Below, one piece after another: positions 51,719 through 62,455 of a DNA stretch of 64,000 bases. Under the pieces are notes generated by a model. That model was not told where the DNA came from. It did not search any database and saw nothing but the letters and a program-made list of their open reading frames with translations. The stretch comes from Alentia gelatinosa (Eukaryota; Annelida; Polychaeta; Phyllodocida; Polynoidae): the NCBI GenBank assembly GCA_950022655.1, contig OX465584.1, positions 1,869,694-1,933,693 of the forward strand. The letters are read 5' to 3'. How positions within the stretch are numbered: position 1 is the stretch's first letter; each line of letters opens with the position of its first letter. The position numbers were made by a program, and so were the translations under genes.

Positions 51719-53805
51719 ATCAATTTGATTTCACAGACCTACCATCTAAATTGTACATTCATGGCAGTTTTATTTTTTAAATTGAGGAAAAAGAGCTTTT
51801 AATGTAGCATATTCACGTTGGCTGCAGAATCTGTCTCCTTGAATTTAGAACTTCAAAAACCGTCACAACATGTATCTGAGTGTCTCATTTACCTGATTGA
51901 TTCAATTCCGGCACTTTGACTCCAATATTGTGCATTATTCAGTTGTACATGTAAGAAATTCCTATCGCTGTAGAATCTGTTTCTTAAAAATGATAACGAC
52001 ACGTAGCCGAATATATTTACTACCGTTTGATTTGATTTCATCGTTTTAGCATCAAAACTGTTCATTCTACAGTCGGGTTATTAAACGAAATAGGGCTTTT
52101 AAGGTAGCATATTCACGTTGGCTACAGAATCTATGTTCTTTAAGTTGAAACTCCAAAAACCGTCGTAACATATATCTGAAGGTGAATGGATTCAATTACA
52201 TCACTTCAACTCCATCATACGCATTATAGTGTTGTACATGAAAGAAATTCCTATCGCTGTAGAATCTGATTCCTTCAAGTTTCGAATCAGAGAATTGTCT
52301 CGACACATAGCTCAGTAACTTAACTACCCATTATATGATTTCATTGATCATTCTAACTGTTCATTCTACGGCAGTTATATTTCAAATAGATGAAAAAGGG
52401 CTTTTAATGTAGCATATAATCTGTCACCTTGAATTAAAAACTCCCAAAACCGTCACAACATGTATCTTTGTGTCTCATTTACTTGATGGATTCAATTTCA
52501 ACAGATTCAACTTCGTTTTAGCAAAGAATATTCAAGTTGGGTGCAGAATCTGTCTCCTTGAAGTTTAAACTTCAATGAGCGTCTCATTTACCTAATGGAT
52601 CCGATTCCGACACTCTACCCCAATATTGCACATTATTCTGTTGTACATGGAAGAAATTCCTATCGCTGTAGAATCTGTTTCCTTGAAGTTAGCAATCTAC
52701 TAATTGTGATGACACGAAACTCAGTGTTTTAGCTACCGCTTAATTTCATTTCACAGACCCACTATCAAAATTATACATTGTACGGCAGTTTCATTTTAAA
52801 TCGAGGAAAAAAGAGCTGTTAATGTAGCATATTCACGTTAGCGGCAGAATCTGTCTCCTTGAAGTAAGAACTTCAAAAACCGTCACAACATTTATCTGAG
52901 TGTCTCATTTACTTGATGGATTCAATTCCGGCACTTTAACTCCAATATTGTGCATTATTCAGTTGTACATGTAAGAAATTCCTGTCGCTGTAGAATCTGT
53001 TTCCTAAGAATGGCCACGACACTAAGCTCAGTTTCTGAGTAATACTACCCACTATCTGATTTCATTAATCTAACACCAAAACTGTTCATTCTCCGGCAGT
53101 TATATTTCAAATAGATGAAAAAGGGCTTTTGATGTAGCATATTCACGTTTGACTTTCAAAAATTGTCACAACATGTATCTGAGTGTCCTATTTACCTAAT
53201 GGTTTCGATTTCGGCACTCTACTCCAATTTCGCGCATTATTCTGTTGTACATGTAAGAAATTCCTATCGCTGTAGAATCTGTTTCCTTGAGGTAAGGAAT
53301 TAACAAATTGTGATGACATGTAGCTCAGTGTATGAACTACTGGTTAATCTGATTTCATTAATCTAGCATCAAAATTATTCATTCTACAGCCTTTTTTCTG
53401 AAATCGACGAAATATGACTTTTAATGTAGCATTTTCATGTTGCATGCAGAATCTGTCACTTTTACATTACGAAGTTCAAAACCGTCACAACATGTATCTG
53501 AGTGTCTCATTTACTTGATTGCTTCGATTCCGGCACTCTAACTCTAATATTGTGCATTATTCTGTTGTACATGTAAGAAATTCCTATCGCTGTAGAATCT
53601 CTTTCCTAAAATTGATAACAACACGTAGCCGAATATATTTACTACCGTTTGATTTGATTTCATCGTATTAGCATCAAAACTGTTCATTCTACAGTCGGGT
53701 TATTAAATATCAACGAAATAGGGCTTTTAACGTAGCATATTCACGTTGGCTACAAAATCTATGTTCTAGAAGTTGAAACTTCAAAAACCGTCGTAACATG
53801 TATCT
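51719..53805 (+). repeat. Sister higher-order repeat, partial copy 3
   Basis: It matches 43024-45110 at +8,695. It ends at CTGAAG, where the copy-2 continuation (GTCTCATTTACTC) is replaced by AACTCCAATATTG of the 874-bp module. A private change is TTCTAGAAG for TTCTTGAAG just before the break. Confidence 0.82.
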
Positions 53806-54679
53806 GAAGAACTCCAATATTGTGCATTATTCAGTTGTACATGTAAGAAATTCCTGTCGGTGTAAAATCTGTTTCCTAAGAATGGCCACGACACTAAGCT
53901 CAGTTTCTGAGTAATACTACCCACTATCTGATTTCATTAATCTAACACCAAAACTGTTCATTCTCCGGCAGTTATATTTCAAATAGATGAAAAAGGGCTT
54001 TTAATGTAGCATATTCACGTTGGCTGTAAAATCTGTCACCTTGAAGATAAAATTTCAAAAATTGTCACAACATGTATCTGAGTGTCCTATTTACCTAATG
54101 GTTTCGATTCTGGCACTCTACTCCAATTTTGCGCATTATTCTGTTGTAGAATCTGTTTCCTTGAGGTAAGGAATTAACAAATTGTGATGACATGTAGCTC
54201 AGTGTATGAACTACTGGTTAATCTGATTTCATTAATCTAGCATCAAAATTATTCATTCTACAGCCTTTTTTCTGAAATCGACGAAATATGACTTTTAATG
54301 TAGCATTTTCATGTTGCATGCAGAATCTGTCACTTTAACATTACGAAGTTCAAAACCGTCACAACATGTATCTGAGTGTCTCATTTACTTGATTGCTTCG
54401 ATTCCGGCACTCTAACTCTAATATTGTGCATTATTCTGTTGTACATGTAAGAAATTCCTATCGCTGTAGAATCTCTTTCCTAAAATTGATAACGACACGT
54501 AGCCGAATATATTTACTACCGTTTGATTTGATTTCATCGTATTAGCATCAAAACTGTTCATTCTACAGTCGGGTTATTAAATATCAACGAAATAGGGCTT
54601 TTAACGTAGCATATTCACGTTGGCTACAAAATCTATGTTCTTGAAGTTGAAACTTCAAAAACCGTCGTAACATGTATCT
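53806..54679 (+). repeat. 874-bp module following the partial 8,695-bp copy
   Basis: It has the same content and length as the exemplar at 2742, including the TTGTAGAATC scar and the D monomer. It sits where the regular 8,695-bp order ends, so it marks the change to the less ordered right end. Confidence 0.85.
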
Positions 54680-56040
54680 GAAGGTCTCATTTACTCAATG
54701 GATTCAATTACGTCACTTCAACTCCATCATACGCATTATAGTGTTGTACATGAAAGAAATTCCTATCGCTGTAGAATCTGATTCCTTGAAGTTTCGAATC
54801 AGAGAATTGACACGACATATAGCTCAGTAACTTATTCACTTAGTAACTACCCATTATTTGATTTCATTGATCTAACACCAAAACTGTTCATTCTACCGCA
54901 GTTATATTTCAAATAGATGAAAAAGGGCTTTTAATGTAGCATATTCACGTTGGCTGTAAAATCTGTCACCTTGAAGTCAAAACTTCAAAAATCGTCACAA
55001 CATGTATCTGAGCGTCTCATTTTCCTGATCGATTTGATTCCGGCACTCTACTCCAATTTTGCGCATTATTCTGTTGTACATGTAAGAAATTCCTATCGCT
55101 GTAGAATCTGTTTCCTTGAGGTAAGGAATTAACAAATTGTGATGACACGTAGCATAGTGTACTAACTACTGATCAATTTGATTTCACAGACCTACCATCT
55201 AAATTGTACATTCATGGCAGTTTTATTTTAAATTGAGGAAAAAGGGCTTTTAATGTAGCATATTCACGTTGGCTGCAGAATCTGATTCCTTGAATTTAGA
55301 ACTTCAAAAACCGTCACAACATGTATCTGAGTGTCTCATTTACCTGATGGATTCAATTCCGGCACTTTGACTCCAATATTGTGCATTATTCAGTTGTACA
55401 TGTAAGAAATTCCTATCGCTGTAGAATCTGTTTCTTTAAAATGATAACGACACGTAGCCGAATATATTTACTACCGTTTGATTTGATTTCATCGTTTTAG
55501 CATCAAAACTGTTCATTCTACAGTCGGGTTATTAAATATCAACGAAATAGGGCTTTTAAGGTAGCATATTCACGTTGGCTACAGAATCGCTGTTCTTTAA
55601 GTTGAAACTTAAAAAACCGTCGTAACATATATCTGAAGGTGAATGGATTCAATTACATCACTTCAACTCCATCATACGCATTATAGTGTTGTACATGAAA
55701 GAAATTCCTATCGCTGTAGAATCTGATTCCTTCAAGTTTCGAATCAGAGAATTGTCTCGACACATAGCTCAGTAACTTAACTACCCATTATATGATTTCA
55801 TTGATCATTCTAACTGTTCATTCTACGGCAGTTATATTTCAAATAGATGAAAAAGGGCTTTTAATGTAGCATATAATCTGTCACCTTGAATTAAAAACTC
55901 ACAAAACCGTCAGAACATGTATCTGAGTGTCTCATTTACTTGATTGCTTCAATTCCAGCACTCTAACTCTATTATTGTGCATTATTCAGCTGTACATGTA
56001 AGAAATTCCTATCGCTGTAGAAACTGTTTCCTAAAAATTT
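54680..56040 (+). repeat. Monomers B-C-A-B-like ending in a broken monomer
   Basis: A B monomer, the type C frame at 54950 and a type A monomer resemble the normal order. Private changes are CTACTGATCAATTTG, GCAGAATCTGATTCC, ACAGAATCGCTGTTC and CCGTCAGAACATG. The last monomer is cut after TTTCCTAAAAAT and joined to the inside of a type D monomer. The open frame at 55944 starts at TTG and spans that junction, so I do not call a gene. Confidence 0.78.
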
Positions 56041-56232
56041 TCATGTTGCATGCAGAATCTGTCACTTTAACATTACGAAGTTCAAAACCGTCACAACATG
56101 TATCTGAGTGTCTCATTTACTTGATTGCTTCGATTCCGGCACTCTAACTCTAATATTGTGCATTATTCTGTTGTACATGTAAGAAATTCCTATCGCTGTA
56201 GAATCTCTTTCCTAAAATTGATAACGACACGT
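56041..56232 (+). repeat. 192-bp tandem partial duplication of a type D monomer
   Basis: TCATGTTGCATGCAGAATC starts at 56041 and again at 56233. The piece between runs from the D half-1 core through half 2 to GATAACGACACG and then jumps back. Only part of a monomer is duplicated. The second copy differs by ACTTTTACATT for ACTTTAACATT and by CCATCAC for CCGTCAC, so it is not a simple recent copy of the first. Confidence 0.83.
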
Positions 56233-58554
56233 TCATGTTGCATGCAGAATCTGTCACTTTTACATTACGAAGTTCAAAACCATCACAACATGTATCTGAG
56301 TGTCTCATTTACCTGATGGATTCAATTTCGGCACTTTGACTCCAATATTGTGCATTATTCAGTTGTACATGTAAGAAATTCCTATCGCTGTAGAATCTGT
56401 TTCTTTAAAATGATAACGACACGTAGCCGAATATATTTACTACCGTTTGATTTGATTTCATCGTTTTAGCATCAAAACTGTTCATTCTACAGTCGGGTTA
56501 TTAAATATCAATGAAATAGGGCTTTTAAGGTAGCATTTTCACGTTGGCTACAGAATCTATGTTCTTTAAGTTGAAACTTAAAAAACCGTCGTAACATATA
56601 TCTGAAGGTGAATGGATTCAATTACATCACTTCAACTCCATCATACGCATTATAGTGTTGTACATGAAAGAAATCCCTATCGCTGTAGAATCTGATTCCT
56701 TCAAGTTTCGAATCAGAGAATGGTCTCGACACATAGCTCAGTAACTTAACTACCCATTATATAATTTCATTGATCATTCTAACTGTTCATTCTACGGCAG
56801 TTATATTTCAAATAGATGAAAAAGAGCTTTTAATGTAGCATATAATCTGTCACCTTGAATTAAAAACTCCCAAAACCGTCACAACATGTATCTTTGTGTC
56901 TCATTTACTTGATGGATTCAATTTCAACAGATTCAACTTACTTTTAGCAAAGAATATTAAAGTTGGGTGCAGAATCTGTCTCCTTGAAGTTAAAACTTCA
57001 ATGAGCGTCTCATTTACCTAATGGATTCGATTCCGACACTCTACCCCAATATTGCACATTATTCTGTTGTACATGTAAGAAATTCCTATCGCTGTAGAAT
57101 CTGTTTCCTTGAAGTTAGCAATCTACAAATTGTGATGACACGAAACTGAGTGTTTTAGCTACCGCTTAATTTCATTTCACAGACCCACTATCAAAATTAT
57201 ACATTGTACGGCAGTTTCATTTTAAATCAAGATAAAAAGGGCTGTTATTGTAGCATATTCACGTTTGCCGCAGAATCTGTCTCCTTGAAGTAAGAACTTC
57301 AAAAACCGTCACAACATTTATCTGAGTGTCTCATTTACTTGATTGCTTCAATTCCAGCACTCTAACTCTAATATTGTATTCAGCTGTACATGTAAGAAAT
57401 TCCTATCGCTGTAGAATCTGTTTCCTTGAAGTAAGCAATCTACAAATTGTGATGACACGTAGCTCAGTGTACTAAGTACCGATCAATTTGATTTCACAGA
57501 CCTACCATCTAAATTGTACATTCATGGCAGTTTTATTTTTTAAATTGAGGAAAAAGGGCTTTTAATGTAGCATATTCACGTTGGCTGCAGAACTTCAAAA
57601 ACCGTCACAACATGTATCTGAGTGTCTCATTTACTTGATGGATTCAATTCCGGCACTTTAACTCCAATATTGTGCATTATTCAGTTCTACATGTAAGAAA
57701 TTCCTGTCGCTGTAGAATCTGTTTCCTAAGAATGGCCACGACACTAAGCTCAGTTTCTGAGTAATACTACCCACTATCTGATCTCATTAATCTAACACCA
57801 AAACTGTTCATTCTCAGGCAGTTATATTTCAAATAGATGAAAAAGGGCTTTTAATGTAGCATATTCACCTTGGCTGTAAAATCTGTCACCTTGAAGATAA
57901 AATTTCAAAAATTGTCACAACATGTATCTGAGTGTCCTATTTACCTAATGGTTTCGATTCCGGCACTCTACTCCAATTTTGCGCATTATTCTGTTGTACA
58001 TGTAAGAAATTCCTATCGCTGTAGAATCTGTTTCCTTGAAGTAAGGAATTAACAAATTGTGATGACATGTAGCTCAGTGTATGAACTACTGGTTAATCTG
58101 ATTTCATTAATCTAGCATCAAAATTATTCATTCTAGAGCCTTTTTTCTGAAATCGACGAAATATGACTTTTAATGTAGCATTTTCATGTTGCATGCAGAA
58201 TCTGTCACTTTAACATTACGAAGTTCAAAACCGTCACAACATGTATCTGAGTGTCTCATTTACTTGATTGCTTCGATTCTGGCACTCTTACTCTAATATT
58301 GTGCATTATTCTGTTGTACATGTAAGAAATTCCTATCGCTGGAGAATTTCTTTCATAAAATTGATAACGACACGTAGCCGAATATATTTACTACCGTTTG
58401 ATTTGATTTCATCGTATTAGCATCAAAACTGTTCATTCTACAGTCGGGTTATTAAATATCAACGAAATAGGGCTTTTAACGTAGCATATTCACGTTGGCT
58501 ACCAAATCTATGTTCTTGAAGTTGAAACTTCAAAAACCGTCGTAACATGTATCT
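56233..58554 (+). repeat. Segment resembling the 47.1-49.3 kb part of the 8,695-bp unit
   Basis: The order after the D fragment (B-like with TTTAAGTTG, CATATAATCTG type, CTTACTTTTAGC fragment, E relative, A relative with ATTTTTTAAATTG, F relative, D) follows that at 47.1-49.3 kb. The C-like frame at 57870 matches the one at 48655. Private changes include ATTCTAGAGCC near 58135, TTTCATAAAATTG near 58352 and ATCTAAAGAACTCC at 58551. Confidence 0.8.
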
Positions 58555-59428
58555 AAAGAACTCCAATATTGTGCATTATTCAGTTGTACATGTAAGAAAT
58601 TCCTGTCGCTGTAAAATCTGTTTCCTAAGAATGGCCACGACACTAAGCTCAGTTTCTGAGTAATACTACCCACTATCTGATTTCATTAATCTAACACCAA
58701 AACTGTTCATTCTCCGGCAGTTATATTTCAAATAGATGAAAAAGGGCTTTTAATGTAGCATATTCACGTTGGCTGTAAAATCTGTCACCTTGAAGATAAA
58801 ATTTCAAAAATTGTCACAACATGTATCTGAGTGTCCTATTTACCTAATGGTTTCGATTCTGGCACTCTACTCCAATTTTGCGCATTATTCTGTTGTAGAA
58901 TCTGTTTCCTTGAGGTAAGGAATTAACAAATTGTGATGACATGTAGCTCAGTGTATGAACTACTGGTTAATCTGATTTCATTAATCTAGCATCAAAATTA
59001 TTCATTCTACAGCCTTTTTTCTGAAATCGACGAAATATGACTTTTAATGTAGCATTTTCATGTTGCATGCAGAATCTGTCACTTTAACATTACGAAGTTC
59101 AAAACCGTCACAACATGTATCTGAGTGTCTCATTTACTTGATTGCTTCGATTCCGGCACTCTAACTCTAATATTGTGCATTATTCTGTTGTACATGTAAG
59201 AAATTCCTATCGCTGTAGAATCTCTTTCCTAAAATTGATAACGACACGTAGCCGAATATATTTACTACCGTTTGATTTGATTTCATCGTATTAGCATCAA
59301 AACTGTTCATTCTACAGTCGGGTTATTAAATATCAACGAAATAGGGCTTTTAACGTAGCATATTCACGTTGGCTACAAAATCTATGTTCTTGAAGTTGAA
59401 ACTTCAAAAACCGTCGTAACATGTATCT
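58555..59428 (+). repeat. 874-bp module, first of a tandem pair
   Basis: It is entered through CTAAAGAACTCC and ends at the next CTGAAGAACTCC. It has the TTGTAGAATC scar and a type D monomer. Tandem 874-bp modules are seen only at this right end of the window. Elsewhere the module is single. Confidence 0.85.
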
Positions 59429-60282
59429 GAAGAACTCCAATATTGTGCATTATTCAGTTGTACATGTAAGAAATTCCTGTCGGTGTAAAATCTGTTTCCT
59501 AAGAATGGCCACGACACTAAGCTCAGTTTCTGAGTAATACTACCCACTATCTGATTTCATTAATCTAACACCAAAACTGTTCATTCTCCGGCAGTTATAT
59601 TTCAAATAGATGAAAAAGGGCTTTTAATGTAGCATATTCACGTTGGCTGTAAAATCTGTCACCTTGAAGATAAAATTTCAAAAATTGTCACAACATGTAT
59701 CTGAGTGTCCTATTTACCTAATGGTTTCGATTCTGGCACTCTACTCCAATTTTGCGCATTATTCTGTTGTAGAATCTGTTTCCTTGAGGTAAGGAATTAA
59801 CAAATTGTGATGACATGTAGCTCAGTGTATGAACTACTGGTTAATCTGATTTCATTAATCTAGCATCAAAATTATTCATTCTACAGCCTTTTTTCTGAAA
59901 TCGACGAAATATGACTTTTAATGTAGCATCTGTCACTCTAACATTACGAAGTTCAAAACCATCACAACATGTATCTGAGTGTCTCATTTACTTGATTGCT
60001 TCGATTCCGGCAGTCTAACTCTAATATTGTGCATTATTCTGTTGTACATGTAAGAAATTCCTATCGCTGTAGAATCTCTTTCCTAAAAATGATAACGACA
60101 CGTAGCCGAATATATTTACTACCGTTTGATTTGATTTCATCGTATTAGCATCAAAACTGTTCATTCTACAGTCGGGTTATTAAAGATCAACGAAATAGGG
60201 CTTTTAACGTAGAATATTCACGTAAGCTACAAAATCTATGTTCTTGAAGTTGAAACTTCAAAAACCGTCGTAACATGTATCT
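59429..60282 (+). repeat. 874-bp module with a 20-bp deletion (854 bp)
   Basis: It is the second of the tandem pair. It is 20 bp short because GTAGCAT joins CTGTCAC directly in its D monomer near 59930, which removes the TGCATGCA palindrome. The same scar is found near 62178. The anchor region at 60221 reads CACGTAAGCTAC, also repeated at 62456. Confidence 0.83.
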
Positions 60283-62455
60283 GAAGGTCTCATTTACTCA
60301 ACGGATTCAATTACGTCACTTTAACTCCATTATAGTGTTGTACATGAAAGAAATTCCTATCGCTATAGAATCTGATTCCTTGAAGTTTCGAATCAGAGAA
60401 TTGACACGACATATAGCTCAGTAACTTATTCACCCATTATTTGATTTCATTGATCTAACACCAAAACTGTTCATTCTACCGCAGTTATATTTCAAATAGA
60501 TGAAAAAGGGCTTTTAATGTAGCATATTCACATTGGCTGTAAAATCTGTCACCTTGAAGTCAAAACTTCAAAAATCGTCACAACATGTATCTGAGCGTTT
60601 CATTTTCTTGATCGATTTGATTCCGGCACTCTACTCCAATTTTGCGCATTATTCTGTTGTACATGTAAGAAATTCCTATCGCTGTAGAATCTGTTTCCTT
60701 GAGGTAAGGAATTAACAAATTGTGATGTACTTATGGTTAATCTGATTTCATCAATCTAGCATCAAAATTATTCATTCTACAGCCTTTTTTTCTGAAATCG
60801 ACGAAATATGACTTTTAATGAAGCATTTTCATGTTGCATGCAGAATCTGTCACTTTAACATTACGAAGTTCAAAACCATCACAACATGTATCTGAGTGTC
60901 TCATTTACTTGATTGCTTCAATTCCAGCACTCTAACTCTAATATTGTGCATTATTCTGTTGTACATGTAAGAAATTCCTATCGCTGTAGAATCTCTTTCC
61001 TAAAATTGATAACGACACGTAGCCGAATATATTTACTACCGTTTGATTTGATTTCATCGTATTAGCATCAAAACTGTTCATTCTACAGTCGGGTTATTAA
61101 ATATCAACGAAATAGGGCTTTTAACGTAGCATAGTCACGTTGGCTACAAAATCTATGTTCTTGAAGTTGAAACTTCAAAAACCGTCGTAACATGTATCTG
61201 AAGGTCTCATTTACTCAATGGATTCAATTACGTCACTTCAACTCCATCATACGCATTATAGTGTTGTACATGAAAGAAATTCCTATCGCTGTAGAATCTG
61301 ATTCCTTGAAGTTTCGAATCAGAGAATTGACACGACATATAGCTCAGTAACTTATTCACTTAGTAACTACCCATTATTTGATTTCATTGATCTAACACCA
61401 AAACTGTTCATTCTACCGCAGTTATATTTCAAATAGATGAAAAAGGGCTTTTAATGTAGCATATTCACGTTGGCTGTAAAATCTGTCACCTTGAAGTCAA
61501 AACTTCAAAAATCGTCACAACATGTATCTGAGCGTCTCATTTTCCTGATCGATTTGATTCCGGCACTCTACTCCAATTTTGCGCATTATTCTGTTGTACA
61601 TGTAAGAAATTCCTATCGCTGTAGAATCTGTTTCCTTGAGGTAAGGAATTAACAAATTGTGATGACATGTAGCTCAGTGTATGAACTACTGGTTAATCTG
61701 ATTTCATTAATCTAGCATCAAAATTATTCATTCTAGAGCCTTTTTTCTGAAATCGACGAAATATGACTTTTAATGTAGCATTTTCATGTTGCATGCAGAA
61801 TCTGTCACTTTAACATTACGAAGTTCAAAACCATCACAACATGTATCTGAGTGTCTCATTTACTTGATTGCTTTAATGTAGCATATTCACGTTGGCTGTA
61901 AAATCTGTCACCTTGAAGATAAAATTTCAAAAATTGTCACAACATGTATCTGAGTGTCCTATTTACCTAATGGTTTCGATTCTGGCACTCTACTCTAATT
62001 TTGCGCATTATTCTATTGTAGAATCTGTTTCCTTGAGGTAAGGAATTAACAAATTGTGATGACATGTAGCTCAGTGTATGAACTACTGGTTAATCTGATT
62101 TCATATCCTAGCATCAAAATTATTCATTCTACAGCCTTTTTTCTGAAATCGACGAAATATGACTTTTAATGTAGCATCTGTCACTCTAACATTACGAAGT
62201 TCAAAACCATCACAACATGTATCTGAGTGTCTCATTTACTTGATTGCTTCGATTCCGGCACTCTAACTCTAATATTGTGCATTATTCTGTTGTACATGTA
62301 AGAAATTCCTATCGCTGTAGAATCTGTTTCCTAAAAATGATAGCGACACGTAGCCAAATATATTTACTACCGTTTGATATGATTTCATCCTTTTAGCATC
62401 AAAACTGTTTATTTTTCAGTCGGTCATTTAAGATCAACGAAATAGGGCTTTTTCA
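60221..62455 (+). repeat. About 2.2-kb tandem duplication, left copy
   Basis: CGTAAGCTAC at 60221 recurs at 62456 (2,235 bp). The TTG-start frame with Phe at 60533 recurs at 62768, and TGATGTAC-TATGGTTAATC near 60725 recurs near 62960. Inside, at about 61872, a type A-like half 2 is cut at GATTGCT and joined to TTTAATGTAGC of an F relative. This order is not found in the left 54 kb. Confidence 0.82.

Noticed and set aside
55944..56316. Two overlapping 63-67-codon frames
   Set aside because: Both start at TTG and cross junctions between broken monomers, so they are by-products of the 192-bp duplication.
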